Shown piece by piece: positions 1 through 10,247 of a DNA stretch of 64,000 bases. Position numbers and translations under genes: made by a program. The notes beneath the pieces are model-generated. The model was given only the letters and a program-made list of their open reading frames with translations. It searched no databases and was not told the DNA's origin. Source of the stretch: Pseudomonas fluorescens (GTDB lineage: Bacteria > Pseudomonadota > Gammaproteobacteria > Pseudomonadales > Pseudomonadaceae); the NCBI RefSeq assembly GCF_000730425.1, contig NZ_CP008896.1, positions 3,596,001 through 3,660,000 on the forward strand, written 5' to 3'. How positions within the stretch are numbered: the stretch's first letter is position 1; the number at the start of each line of letters is the position of its first letter.

Positions 1-981
1 GTGACCATGATGTTCATTTTGCTGTTCATCAACGGTTGGGCCCAAGGCATGGGCTGGCCACCGAGCGGGCGGACCATGGTGCACTGGTGGTCGCAGAAGG
101 AGCGCGGTGGCGTGGTGTCGGTATGGAACGTGGCGCATAACGTCGGCGGCGGCCTGATCGGCCCGCTGTTCCTGCTGGGCATGGCCTGGTTCAACGACTG
201 GCACGCCGCGTTCTATGTCCCGGCCACTGTGGCCTTGGCTGTGGCGGTCTTTGCCTTCATCACCATGCGCGACACCCCACAGTCGGTGGGCCTGCCGCCG
301 ATCGAGAAGTACAAGAACGACTACCCGGAAGGCTACGACGCCAGTCACGAAGACGAATTCAGCGCCAAGGAAATCTTCGTCAAGTACGTGCTGCGCAACA
401 AAATGCTCTGGTACATCGCCTTCGCCAACGTGTTCGTGTACCTGCTGCGCTATGGCGTGCTGGACTGGGCACCGACCTACCTCAAGGAAGCCAAGCACTT
501 CACCGTCGACAAGTCGTCCTGGGCGTACTTCTTCTACGAGTGGGCGGGGATTCCGGGCACGCTACTGTGCGGCTGGATGTCGGACAAGATCTTCCGTGGC
601 AACCGTGGCCTGACCGGCATTGTGTTCATGGCGTTGGTGACCGTGGCAACCCTGGTGTACTGGCTCAACCCGCCAGGCAACCCGATGGTCGACATGATCG
701 CGCTGTTCTCCATTGGCTTTTTGATCTACGGCCCGGTGATGCTGATCGGCCTGCAGGCGCTGGAACTGGCGCCGAAGAAAGCCGCAGGTACGGCCGCAGG
801 CTTTACCGGCCTGTTCGGATACCTCGGCGGTTCAGTGGCCGCCAGTGCGGCCATGGGCTACACCGTGGACCACTTCGGCTGGGACGGTGGCTTTGTGCTG
901 CTGATCGGCGCGTGCCTGCTGGCCATCGCGTTCCTGATCCCCACCCTGTGGCATACCAATAGCGTCAGCTCGGCGCGTTAA
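1..981 (+). CDS. glpT: Glycerol-3-phosphate transporter GlpT, 3' part (5' end outside the window)
   Basis: Inner-membrane antiporter of the major facilitator superfamily that imports sn-glycerol-3-phosphate in exchange for phosphate. The 326 visible residues match GlpT closely: [15 protein letters not shown] near the start, the [12 protein letters not shown] loop, then [20 protein letters not shown] and the [18 protein letters not shown] segment. GlpT is about 450 residues, so roughly 120 N-terminal residues lie before position 1; the GTG at position 1 is only the window edge. The stop codon overlaps the stop of the convergent ChaC-like gene. Confidence 0.95.
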   Translation: MTMMFILLFINGWAQGMGWPPSGRTMVHWWSQKERGGVVSVWNVAHNVGGGLIGPLFLLGMAWFNDWHAAFYVPATVALAVAVFAFITMRDTPQSVGLPPIEKYKNDYPEGYDASHEDEFSAKEIFVKYVLRNKMLWYIAFANVFVYLLRYGVLDWAPTYLKEAKHFTVDKSSWAYFFYEWAGIPGTLLCGWMSDKIFRGNRGLTGIVFMALVTVATLVYWLNPPGNPMVDMIALFSIGFLIYGPVMLIGLQALELAPKKAAGTAAGFTGLFGYLGGSVAASAAMGYTVDHFGWDGGFVLLIGACLLAIAFLIPTLWHTNSVSSAR

Positions 982-1631
982 TCGCCGTCGCAGCCTCTGG
1001 CACATCGCTTGAGCCGCGCCTCCAGATTCTTGTCTGGCATGGCGTGGCTACGCAGGGCGTTGACGGTCTGCTCGACATAATCGCGAGTAGTGCCGTAGCG
1101 CCCGCAAGCGCTTTCAAATACCTGGTTCAGCACGCTGTCGGGCAAGTTGCCGGCATAGCTGGGCAGGTGCCGCTCCAACACAAACCCCAATGCCTGCACC
1201 TGGCTGCCGTCTTCCAGCCGGCAACTGAGCCAGTGTGGTCGATACGACGGGTAAGGCATCTCACGCTGCCACAAGGCATAAAGCGAGGCTTCCAGTTGCT
1301 CCTCCGGCAGGCGGTAGGCAAAGCCACTGCACGAGCCGCCGCGATCCAGACCGAACACCAGCCCCGGCAATTCCGGCGTGCCCCGGTGCTCATGGGACCA
1401 CAGGTACAGGCCCCGGTGATAACCGTGGACCCGTGCGCGCAGACGCTGGGTTGCCGAACACTCGGGACGCCAGATCAGCGAGCCATACGCAAACAGCCAG
1501 ACCGGCCCACCCTTATGCAGGTCCATGGTGGCCTGCATCGAGCTCATCAATTGTTCGTGAGTGAGTTGCGGCCCCAGATCGAGCCGCGGCGGGTAAGCCA
1601 ATTGCAGAGGTTCGGATTCAATAACGGTCAT
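978..1631 (-). CDS. ChaC-like gamma-glutamylcyclotransferase
   Basis: 217-residue cytoplasmic protein of the ChaC family, which cleaves glutathione to 5-oxoproline and cysteinyl-glycine. The N-terminal part has the family signature [12 protein letters not shown] (substrate-binding YGSLIW), followed by [13 protein letters not shown], and a central segment [18 protein letters not shown] where the catalytic glutamate is expected. Length suits the bacterial family. It converges on glpT with overlapping stops and lies downstream of the TonB receptor gene on the same strand, with about 40 bp between them. The substrate, glutathione or another gamma-glutamyl compound, is inferred from the family. 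Confidence 0.88.
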   Translation of the reverse strand: MTVIESEPLQLAYPPRLDLGPQLTHEQLMSSMQATMDLHKGGPVWLFAYGSLIWRPECSATQRLRARVHGYHRGLYLWSHEHRGTPELPGLVFGLDRGGSCSGFAYRLPEEQLEASLYALWQREMPYPSYRPHWLSCRLEDGSQVQALGFVLERHLPSYAGNLPDSVLNQVFESACGRYGTTRDYVEQTVNALRSHAMPDKNLEARLKRCARGCDGD

Positions 1632-1672
1632 GGCGGATCGCTTAGGTCTCCTTTCTTGGAAATGAAGAGCTA

Positions 1673-4060
1673 CTACCAGTTATAGGCGACTTTACCGTAA
1701 TAGAACGCGCCGCTGTAACCGTAAGGCGAAAAAGTGCTATAGGCCAGGTTGCCGCCACTGCTGGCGTAGGCATTGAGCTTTTCCGGGTACTTGTCGGTGA
1801 CGTTGTCGCCGCCCACGGTGAAGGTCCAGTTGTGCAATTTATAGTCAGCTGACAGGTCCAGCACCCAGGCGGCCTTGAAGGTCTGGTCGTTGACCTTGTC
1901 TGCCTGGTAGCTGGTGAATTCGCCATAGCGCACCAGGTTGCTGTGCAGCGCCCAGTTACCGAAGGTGAAATCGTTACCCAGGCTCAGCTTGTGCTGGGGC
2001 GTCGTGTCGCCCAGCAACCCGATGCGCTCGCGCCGGTCGACCCGCACCAGGTTGGCGCCCAGGCTATCGAGAATGGCCGGGTTGGCCTTCACGTCCGTGA
2101 CCTTGGTGTGGTTGTAGTTGTAGCCCACAGTGCTGTTCCAGCGGATGCCGTTGTCCAGTTGATAGCGATAGTTGGCCACCAGGTCGACACCGTCGGTGCT
2201 GGTGTCAGTGGCATTGGTGAAGTAGCGGGCAGTGGTGTAGTCGATATTGCCGACACCGTTGGCCTGCAGATAGGCACGGGTCGCTGCATTAAGGGCGAGG
2301 TTGGACGACAGGCTGATACGGTCGCGGATATCGATACGGTAGACGTCGACCGTTACCGTCAGGTTGTCCGCAGGCTCCAGCACCAGGCCCAGGCTGTAGT
2401 TGCGTGACTTCTCGGCCTTGAGATCCTCAGCACCGAGCAAGCGCGCCACCTGGCTGTTGGCCGGGAAGGTGCCGGCTTCCTGGAGGGTATTGCCGATCAA
2501 CTGCGACGAGGTGTAGGCAAAGTTCTGCTGGGCCAGGGATGGCGCGCGAAAACCATTGGAAATGCTGCCGCGCAGGGCCACCTGCGGGGTGAAGTCATAG
2601 CGCGCCGACAGCGAGCCACTGACGTTGGAGCCAAAATCGCTGTAGTCCTCATGACGCACCGCTGCCGAAACGCCGAGCTTTTCGGTGAAGTTGGTTTCCA
2701 GGTCCAGGTACTGCGCCCAGTTGTGGCGCGAAGTGCTCCCGGCATCGGCATCGCGGAAACCGCCGAGGCCTGAACTGCCGGTCTGGTAGTAGGACGCCGG
2801 CTCGCCGGCTTCAATTTCATAGCCCTGGTGCAGGTATTCGCCGCCGAATGCCACCGATACCGGGTACGGCAGCCAGCTCAGGTCAAATTCACGGGACAGG
2901 TCCAGGCTGAGCTGCTTCTGCTCGTTGCTCAGGGTGCCGTTGTCGAACTTGCGCGGCGTCGCCAGGCCCAGGGAGGTGTTGATGGTTTCGGTGCGCAGTT
3001 CGTACTGGTTCTTGCCGTAGTTGGCCGACAGGTCGTAGTGCCAGTCATACGCCAGTTGCCCACGCAGGCCGGCCACCAGCGAGGTGTCTTCGAGATTGCC
3101 ACGGATCAGCGGCAGGTAACCATTGGGGTTGAGCGCCGGGAGGTTGTTGGGCGCATTGCTCGCCCGGTAGAACGCCGCCGTCTCGCCGCGCCGCTTGCTG
3201 TAGCCGCCAAAGGTGTAGAACTCGGCGGCATCGTTGAAGGCATAGCCGGCGTTTAGCCACAGCTTGCCTTCGTTGGTCGAGGGTTCGCCCTGGCGGAACA
3301 CGCGCTGGCCGTATGTCGTGGAGCCGATGCTGCCTGGGCGGTAATCGTGGCCGGCGCGATTGGTGTAGTCATTGTCGGCACCTTCGGCGGAAAGGTTGAT
3401 AAACCCATTCTCACCCACGGCCAGGCCGGTATTGCCGCTGATGTTGCGCTGGATCCCGTCACCTTTCTTGTACTGGCCGAACTTGCTGGAAACCGAGCCG
3501 CCGTGGTCGGTCTGCTTGAGGATCACGTTGATCACCCCGGCAATCGCATCGGACCCGTATCGGGCCGACGCGCCATCGCGCAGCACTTCGATATGGTCGA
3601 CCGCCGACAGCGGGATGGCATTCAAATCCGCCGGGGCCGAACCGCGGCCGACCGCCCCGCCCAGGTTGACGAAAGCGCTGGTGTGGCGCCGCTTGCCATT
3701 GACCAGCACCAGCACCTGATCCGGCGACAGGCCGCGCAGTTGCGCCGGACGCACCAGTTCGGCGCCGTCCACCAGGCTGGGGCGTGGGAAATTGATGGAA
3801 GGAATCAGCCGTGCCAGTACCGCGCCCAACTCGTCGGAGCCGGTACTGCGCAGGCTTTCGCCGGAAATCACATCGATGGGCGACAGCGATGCGCTGGCCG
3901 TACGCTCCTGGGCACGGGTACCGGTAACGATCACGGTGTCGAGTTTTGGCGTGTCGGTTGTCGCCGTTTCAGCAGCAATCACTGGATTGAATCCCACGGC
4001 GGTCAGCAAATTGGCTGACAAAATCGCCGTGCACAGCGCGTGCTTCTTGTAGCTCCCCAT
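1673..4060 (-). CDS. TonB-dependent outer-membrane receptor
   Basis: 795-residue outer-membrane receptor of the ligand-gated channel type. A signal peptide covers about residues 1-29 (cleavage near VIAA/E), followed by a TonB-box-like stretch DTVIVTGTRA. The plug domain spans about 50-185 (RGLSPDQVLVLVNGKRRH; GSDAIAGVINVILK), and the barrel ends in an aromatic residue (VAYNW). There is no N-terminal FecA-type signalling domain, so it is probably not a surface-signalling receptor. The ligand cannot be read from the sequence; no siderophore or cobalamin genes lie nearby. I see no clear Fur box in the upstream 140 bp. Confidence 0.93.
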   Translation of the reverse strand: MGSYKKHALCTAILSANLLTAVGFNPVIAAETATTDTPKLDTVIVTGTRAQERTASASLSPIDVISGESLRSTGSDELGAVLARLIPSINFPRPSLVDGAELVRPAQLRGLSPDQVLVLVNGKRRHTSAFVNLGGAVGRGSAPADLNAIPLSAVDHIEVLRDGASARYGSDAIAGVINVILKQTDHGGSVSSKFGQYKKGDGIQRNISGNTGLAVGENGFINLSAEGADNDYTNRAGHDYRPGSIGSTTYGQRVFRQGEPSTNEGKLWLNAGYAFNDAAEFYTFGGYSKRRGETAAFYRASNAPNNLPALNPNGYLPLIRGNLEDTSLVAGLRGQLAYDWHYDLSANYGKNQYELRTETINTSLGLATPRKFDNGTLSNEQKQLSLDLSREFDLSWLPYPVSVAFGGEYLHQGYEIEAGEPASYYQTGSSGLGGFRDADAGSTSRHNWAQYLDLETNFTEKLGVSAAVRHEDYSDFGSNVSGSLSARYDFTPQVALRGSISNGFRAPSLAQQNFAYTSSQLIGNTLQEAGTFPANSQVARLLGAEDLKAEKSRNYSLGLVLEPADNLTVTVDVYRIDIRDRISLSSNLALNAATRAYLQANGVGNIDYTTARYFTNATDTSTDGVDLVANYRYQLDNGIRWNSTVGYNYNHTKVTDVKANPAILDSLGANLVRVDRRERIGLLGDTTPQHKLSLGNDFTFGNWALHSNLVRYGEFTSYQADKVNDQTFKAAWVLDLSADYKLHNWTFTVGGDNVTDKYPEKLNAYASSGGNLAYSTFSPYGYSGAFYYGKVAYNW

Positions 4061-4387
4061 ACCGCTCCCCTTGGAATCAAAAGTCAGAACGTCAATGCCC
4101 TGAGTTCATACGATCGATCCGTGTGGCGGACGGTGGCGGTCATTTACTGGTTATTGGCAGATAGTCGGTGGCCCGATTTGTATATACCTTAATGATATTT
4201 ATGAAAGCCAATAAATACCTTTTAAGAATAAGAAAAAGCATAAGCAACAGGTCCCACTCGTCAGGATTGCCACGGGAGATCCCGCTATTTTCAGCGCCCG
4301 TTCAGCCTTTGTGCAGAGCGAACCTTCAAAATAGGCGCGCATCACGACCCACTTAGCCGCGCACCCACCGACTATCGAGGTCGCCCC
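4061..4387. promoter_or_regulatory. Divergent intergenic region between the TonB receptor and the barrel gene
   Basis: About 330 bp without a gene. The middle (about 4165-4255) is clearly AT-richer than the surroundings and holds TGTATATACC and AATGATATTTATG stretches that could form -10 elements in either direction. I could not assign a Fur box or another named operator. Promoters for both divergent genes presumably lie here. Confidence 0.4.
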
Positions 4388-4864
4388 ATGAAAAACCGAC
4401 TTTCCGGCCTGCTGCTCCTGGCGCAGGCCACCACCGCCCTGGCCGCCGAAGCGCCAGCCAAGGACGACAAAGGCTTCTGGTACGCCCAGACCAGCGTCTA
4501 CACCCGGCACTTTGCACCGGATCCCGAACACAACAACCATCAGGACCTGATCGGTCTGGAGCGCAATGACGCTTCGCGGTGGGTGTATGGCGGTGCGACC
4601 TTTCGCAACTCGTTTCGCCAACGCTCGTATTACGCCTACGTGGGCAAACGCTACGACATGAGCGACTATCCGGTGTATGTGAAGCTGACCGGTGGGGCGA
4701 TCCAGGGCTATCGCGGCAAGTATCGCGACAAGATTCCACTGAACCGCTATGGCGTGGCACCCGTGATCATTCCCTCGGTGGGGGCTCACTATGGGCCGGT
4801 GGCGGCAGAGTTGGTGTTGCTGGGGTTCAATGCGGCGATGGTGACCACGGGCGTGCGGTTCTAA
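4388..4864 (+). CDS. Small outer-membrane beta-barrel protein, possibly a PagP-like lipid A palmitoyltransferase
   Basis: 158 residues with a signal peptide (about 1-19, cleavage after ALA). The mature part alternates polar and aromatic residues as in an 8-strand barrel (FWYAQTSVYTRHF; RSYYAYVGKRYD; YPVYVKLTGGAIQGYRG) and ends in VRF, a typical outer-membrane C-terminus. Homologues are often mis-named 'sn-glycerol-3-phosphate transporter' because of their position beside glpT. From memory, the P. aeruginosa relative PA1343 was described as a divergent PagP that palmitoylates lipid A. A histidine (SVYTRHF) and the serine in FRNSFRQRS could be active-site residues, but this is inference. The ATG lies right after CCGACTATCGAGGTCGCCCC. 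Confidence 0.6.
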   Translation: MKNRLSGLLLLAQATTALAAEAPAKDDKGFWYAQTSVYTRHFAPDPEHNNHQDLIGLERNDASRWVYGGATFRNSFRQRSYYAYVGKRYDMSDYPVYVKLTGGAIQGYRGKYRDKIPLNRYGVAPVIIPSVGAHYGPVAAELVLLGFNAAMVTTGVRF

Positions 4865-4876
4865 GAACCCGCCGTG

Positions 4877-4960
4877 TGTAGGAGCCGGCTTGCCGGCGAT
4901 GGCGTCCTTGAAAACAACGCATGACTCAAGGGCCTCATCGCCGGCAAGCCGGCTCCTACA
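4877..4960. repeat. REP palindrome pair (BIME-like)
   Basis: Two inverted copies of the Pseudomonas REP core: TGTAGGAGCCGGCTTGCCGG at the left and its reverse complement (ending GGCTCCTACA) at the right, with about 35 bp between. It lies between the convergent barrel gene and the ferredoxin-reductase gene. The same core recurs near 23067, 28509, 42711 and 56615. Confidence 0.85.
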
Positions 4961-4962
4961 GG

Positions 4963-5931
4963 TCAGGAGCGCGGGGCGTAGGCAAATACGTCGGCGCGCA
5001 TCTGGTGTGCATCCATACCGGCATTGACCAACGCATCCAGCGTGCCATAGATCATCGCCGGCGAACCGCTGGCATAGACATGCACGGCCTTGAGGTCGGC
5101 AATGTCTTCGCACACCGCCTCATGCAACAAGCCACAACGCCCTTCCCAACCGCACAGGTCGCTGACCACTTTGTGCAGGAACAGATTGGGCAATTGCTGC
5201 CATTGCTCCCAATGCTCGACCTGGTAGAAATCATCGGGACGGCGCACGCCCCAATACAGATGTACCGGGTGCCTGAAACCGCTGGCCCGGCAGTGTTCGA
5301 TCAGGCTGTGCATCTGCGCCATGCCGGTGCCGGCCGCGATCAGCACCAGCGGCCCGTCGGGCAACTCGGCCAGGTGGGTATCGCCAAACGGCAGCTCGAC
5401 CCGCGCCATCTGGTTACGCTGCAACTGCTCGATCAGGCTGCGGGCGCTGTCTTCACGGACCAGCACATGCAACTCCAGCTCGCGCCCGGCATGGGGCGCC
5501 GAAGCCAGGGAAAACGCCGATTTCTCGCCGTTTTCGCGCTCTATCATCAGGTACTGGCCCGCGTGGTAACGAGCTGCCTTGCCGGCTGGCGCACGCAGGC
5601 GCACACGCCAGACATCGCCACCCAGGTCCACGCATTCGCTCAACTGGCAGGCAAGCTTGCGTACCGGCAACTCTCCCGGTGCCAACACGCCATCCCATAA
5701 CACGATGCAATCTTCCAGCGGTTCGGCGATGCAGGTGTAGAACTCACCATGGTCACGCACTTCGCCGGCCTGTTGCACCCGGCCTTCGACCAGCAGCGCA
5801 GCGCACACGTGACACACGCCATTGCGGCACGCCTGCGGGCATTCGTAGCCCAGGCGCCGTGCACCTTCAAGAATCCGCTCGCCGGGCTGCAAGTCGAGGA
5901 CCGCACCGGAAGGTTGCAGGGTTACACGCAT
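4963..5931 (-). CDS. 2Fe-2S ferredoxin / FAD-NAD(P)H oxidoreductase (CDP-6-deoxy-delta-3,4-glucoseen reductase-like)
   Basis: 322-residue electron-transfer protein. The N-terminal plant-type ferredoxin domain has cysteines at about 35, 40, 43 and 67 (C-x4-C-x2-C, then C). It is followed by a ferredoxin-NADP reductase module with the FAD-binding RYHAGQYLMIE and SAFSLASAPHAG motifs and the nucleotide-binding VLIAAGTGMAQMHSL. The start was set at an ATG overlapping the ubiD stop (TGATG) with GGGAA upstream, rather than 24 bases earlier. Coupling to ubiD suggests it may supply electrons in ubiquinone or aromatic metabolism, but the partner is unknown. The sugar-reductase name is inherited from family annotation and is probably not its true role. 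Confidence 0.85.
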   Translation of the reverse strand: MRVTLQPSGAVLDLQPGERILEGARRLGYECPQACRNGVCHVCAALLVEGRVQQAGEVRDHGEFYTCIAEPLEDCIVLWDGVLAPGELPVRKLACQLSECVDLGGDVWRVRLRAPAGKAARYHAGQYLMIERENGEKSAFSLASAPHAGRELELHVLVREDSARSLIEQLQRNQMARVELPFGDTHLAELPDGPLVLIAAGTGMAQMHSLIEHCRASGFRHPVHLYWGVRRPDDFYQVEHWEQWQQLPNLFLHKVVSDLCGWEGRCGLLHEAVCEDIADLKAVHVYASGSPAMIYGTLDALVNAGMDAHQMRADVFAYAPRS

Positions 5932-7397
5932 CAATCTATTCCCAGTTCTTTCCACATCGCATCGACACGCGCCGTCACGGCTTCATCCTTGACGATCACC
6001 CGGCCCCATTCACGGGTGGTTTCACCCGGCCATTTATGGGTGGCATCCAGGCCCATCTTCGATCCCAGGCCCGACACCGGCGAAGCGAAGTCAAGGTAGT
6101 CAATCGGCGTGTTATCAATCATCACTGTGTCGCGCTTGGGGTCCATGCGCGTGGTGATGGCCCAGATCACATCGTTCCAGTCTCTGGCATTAATGTCGTC
6201 GTCAGTGACGATAACGAACTTGGTGTACATGAACTGTCGCAAAAACGACCACACACCGAGCATGACGCGCTTGGCATGGCCCGGGTACGACTTTTTCATG
6301 GTCACGATGGCCATGCGGTACGAGCAGCCTTCCGGCGGCAGGTAGAAGTCGGTGATTTCCGGGAACTGCTTCTGCAGGATCGGTACGAACACCTCATTCA
6401 ACGCCACGCCAAGGATCGCCGGCTCATCGGGCGGCCGGCCGGTGTAGGTGCTGTGGTAGATCGGCTTGATCCGGTGGGTGATGCGCTCGACGGTGAACAC
6501 CGGGAAGCTGTCGACTTCGTTGTAGTAGCCGGTGTGGTCGCCATAAGGGCCTTCATCGGCCATCTCGCCCGGGTGAATCACGCCCTCGAGGATGATTTCG
6601 GCGGTGGCCGGTACTTGCAGGTCATTGCCACGGCACTTCACCAGCTCCGTGCGATTGCCGCGCAGCAGGCCGGCAAAGGCGTATTCGGACAGGCTGTCAG
6701 GCACCGGCGTCACGGCACCGAGGATGGTGGCCGGGTCGGCGCCCAGGGCTACAGAGACCGGGAACGGCTGGCCCGGATGCTTCTCGCACCACTCACGGAA
6801 GTCCAGCGCGCCACCACGGTGGCTCAACCAGCGCATGATCACCTTGTTGCGGCCGATCACTTGCTGACGGTAGATGCCAAGGTTCTGGCGATCCTTGTTC
6901 GGGCCCTTGGTGACGGTCAGGCCCCAAGTGATCAGCGGGCCGACGTCGCCGGGCCAGCAGGTCTGCACCGGGAGCATCGCCAGGTCGACATCATCGCCTT
7001 CGATGACCACTTCCTGGCATACCGCGTCCTTGACCACCTTGGGCGCCATGGCAATGATCTTGCGGAAGATCGGCAGCTTCGACCAGGCATCCTTCAGGCC
7101 CTTGGGCGGCTCGGGCTCCTTGAGGAAGGCCAGCAGCTTGCCGATCTCGCGCAGTTCGCTGACCGACTCGGCGCCCATGCCGAACGCCACCCGATCGGGC
7201 GTGCCGAACAGGTTGCCGAGCACCGGGATATCAAAGCCTGTGGGGTTTTCGAACAGCAGCGCCGGGCCCTTGTTACGTAAGGTGCGGTCGCAAATCTCAG
7301 TCATTTCCAGAACCGGGGAAACCGGCACCTGAATACGTTTCAACTCTCCGCGCTGCTCAAGTTGCTGCACGAAATCCCGAAGATCCTTGAATTTCAT
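5931..7397 (-). CDS. ubiD: UbiD, 4-hydroxy-3-polyprenylbenzoate decarboxylase
   Basis: 488-residue prenylated-FMN-dependent decarboxylase that removes the carboxyl group of 3-polyprenyl-4-hydroxybenzoate in ubiquinone synthesis. It begins [22 protein letters not shown], as in other UbiD proteins, which is why the second in-frame start (ATG) is preferred to the GTG 12 bases earlier. The conserved [12 protein letters not shown] segment, which contributes to the active site, is present, as are [11 protein letters not shown] and [17 protein letters not shown] near the C-terminus. Its stop overlaps the start of the downstream reductase gene, so the two are translationally coupled. A terminator separates it from rho upstream. 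Confidence 0.97.
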   Translation of the reverse strand: MKFKDLRDFVQQLEQRGELKRIQVPVSPVLEMTEICDRTLRNKGPALLFENPTGFDIPVLGNLFGTPDRVAFGMGAESVSELREIGKLLAFLKEPEPPKGLKDAWSKLPIFRKIIAMAPKVVKDAVCQEVVIEGDDVDLAMLPVQTCWPGDVGPLITWGLTVTKGPNKDRQNLGIYRQQVIGRNKVIMRWLSHRGGALDFREWCEKHPGQPFPVSVALGADPATILGAVTPVPDSLSEYAFAGLLRGNRTELVKCRGNDLQVPATAEIILEGVIHPGEMADEGPYGDHTGYYNEVDSFPVFTVERITHRIKPIYHSTYTGRPPDEPAILGVALNEVFVPILQKQFPEITDFYLPPEGCSYRMAIVTMKKSYPGHAKRVMLGVWSFLRQFMYTKFVIVTDDDINARDWNDVIWAITTRMDPKRDTVMIDNTPIDYLDFASPVSGLGSKMGLDATHKWPGETTREWGRVIVKDEAVTARVDAMWKELGID

Positions 7398-7504
7398 TAA
7401 CCATGCCACCCGTAAAATAGGCGTACATCCTACCTGCTCTGAGGGCGACTGGCAGCCCTATCGGCGGCGCAATTGTCCGCTAAACGTGGTTAAAAATCCC
7501 AAGC

Positions 7505-7537
7505 AAAAAAATGGCGCCCCTGGGGGCGCCATTTTTT
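7505..7537 (-). terminator. Rho-independent terminator after rho
   Basis: Strong stem (TGGCGCCCC / GGGGCGCCA) flanked by A-runs on one side and T-runs on the other, so it can act in both directions. It lies about 20 bp past the rho stop codon and before ubiD. Confidence 0.9.
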
Positions 7538-7555
7538 CGGACCTGAAACGTCGTA

Positions 7556-8815
<1,260 letters not shown>

Positions 8816-9011
8816 ATAGGAATGACGTAATCATTTATAGAGGGGGGGAATTAAGCTTTTGGCTTAATGAGGCCGCGCCGCAGAGAAGGCGACAGGATCG
8901 CGTACTAATCGAAAGGAATGCGTCGGCGACGGCTTGCAGGGGGCAGTGGAGAAACCAGTGCGGGGCCGAATGTACCACCTGAATTTCAGAGCGTCTAGCC
9001 CTGTTTTACGA

Positions 9012-9040
9012 AAAAGCCCCGCAATTTGCGGGGCCTTTTT
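9012..9040 (-). terminator. Rho-independent terminator after trxA
   Basis: Stem GCCCCGC (9016-9022) / GCGGGGC (9028-9034) with a 5-base loop AATTT. On the minus strand it ends in a run of T, directly after the trxA stop codon. Confidence 0.9.
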
Positions 9041-9047
9041 TCGACGC

Positions 9048-9377
9048 TTAGATGTTGGCGTCGAGGAATGCTGCCAGTTGCGACTTCGACAGTGCGCCGA
9101 CTTTGGTGGCTTCGACGTTGCCATTCTTGAACAACATCAGAGTCGGGATACCACGCACGCCATGCTTGGCTGGGGTTTCCTGATTATCGTCAATGTTCAG
9201 CTTGGCGATGGTCAGTTTGCCTTCATAGGTAGTTGCGATGTCGTCCAGGACCGGAGCGATCATTTTGCAAGGACCACACCACTCAGCCCAGTAGTCAACC
9301 AGCACCGGGCCTTGGGCCTGCAGTACTTCGGCCTCAAAGGTCGCGTCGGTGACGTGCTTGATAAGATCGTTGCTCAT
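9048..9377 (-). CDS. trxA: Thioredoxin 1
   Basis: 109-residue cytoplasmic dithiol-disulfide oxidoreductase. The active site WCGPC has cysteines at 34 and 37, with the preceding [15 protein letters not shown] and the cis-proline segment [11 protein letters not shown]. The start MSNDLIKHV was chosen because it matches known thioredoxins and has GGAGAC eight bases upstream; the frame is open 14 codons further up. It sits beside rho as in other pseudomonads. Confidence 0.98.
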   Translation of the reverse strand: MSNDLIKHVTDATFEAEVLQAQGPVLVDYWAEWCGPCKMIAPVLDDIATTYEGKLTIAKLNIDDNQETPAKHGVRGIPTLMLFKNGNVEATKVGALSKSQLAAFLDANI

Positions 9378-9676
9378 GGATGTCTCCGGGTTGTAAGCAA
9401 AAAAAACGTTGCCCATCATAGCCGCCCTTCCTTCGTTCAGGAAGCCGCCGCTGATTGACTCTTGCTATTGAGCGCCATCATTTTGGATATGCCCCAGCCA
9501 GGGCATGCAAGACTCTGCGGTCCTCCTGCGCGGTTTCCAGCACAGAACCCGGTCGGATGAACGGTAGTTTCTGGCTTTTCGGCACTGACGCTGGGGAAAC
9601 CCGAAGACCAGGCGCGAAAAAAGTGCGCAATGCCCACTGCCTGCTCCAACCAACAAAACAGCTGAACAGGCCGACG

Positions 9677-10243
9677 TCATCGGCCCGGTGCAACTGCCGT
9701 GCTGGCACTGGCCTCACGGGGCACCCATTCGATCTGCACCCGTCCTTCAAGCGTGGTTTCGCCGCGAACCGAGAAAACCGACATCGGTACATTGGGAGCG
9801 ATGTCCAGTTGCACCGAGAGCAGTCTGCCTGCCACCGGCCCCCCGGCAGCGCGGGCAATCAAGACCTGCCCAGGCAAAAGCCGCTCACGAGGTGCCCCAG
9901 GCATCGAGTCTTCGGCGAGCAGGTCCACGGCCCTGCCATCAAGCTGGGCATGCCTGACACTCAAGACAATCGCGCCGTCACCGCCAAATCGAAAGCCCTG
10001 AGGGCCCGCAGGCAATCCGCTGAACCGCACCGCCATGGGAACAGGATCAATGCATATCACGTTCAGGAGCACCGTCCGTTTGCCCAGCGACGGCGACCCC
10101 CAGTGATCATCGAGCAACTGCGCATGGCGCAATACTCCGTAATCAACCCGGGGCTGGCTTAAGCTTAACTGGCAATCGGCGGCACTGACCTGATTGGCCA
10201 GCAACGTCACCGCGAATGCCAACTGCCGCCCCGCCTTAGCCAT
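9677..10243 (-). CDS. Fimbrial minor subunit/adhesin-like protein (DUF1120-like)
   Basis: 188 residues with a signal peptide (about 1-22, ...VSA/ADCQLSL). The mature start ADCQLSLSQPRVDYGVLRHAQL resembles chaperone-usher pilins: a conserved cysteine, then a xVDYG strand as in the major subunit of this cluster. The second cysteine lies in VLLNVICIDPVPMAVRFSGL. Its ATG is four bases after the usher stop, so it is the last gene of the cluster and coupled to the usher. It is probably a tip or minor subunit; which receptor it binds, if any, is not visible. Confidence 0.75.
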   Translation of the reverse strand: MAKAGRQLAFAVTLLANQVSAADCQLSLSQPRVDYGVLRHAQLLDDHWGSPSLGKRTVLLNVICIDPVPMAVRFSGLPAGPQGFRFGGDGAIVLSVRHAQLDGRAVDLLAEDSMPGAPRERLLPGQVLIARAAGGPVAGRLLSVQLDIAPNVPMSVFSVRGETTLEGRVQIEWVPREASASTAVAPGR

Positions 10244-10247
10244 CGAT

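Noticed and set aside
5679..7280. Long plus-strand open frame (533 codons) opposite ubiD and the reductase
   Set aside because: It lies antisense to two clearly conserved genes; high GC gives long antisense frames. The translation is low-complexity and unlike a folded family.
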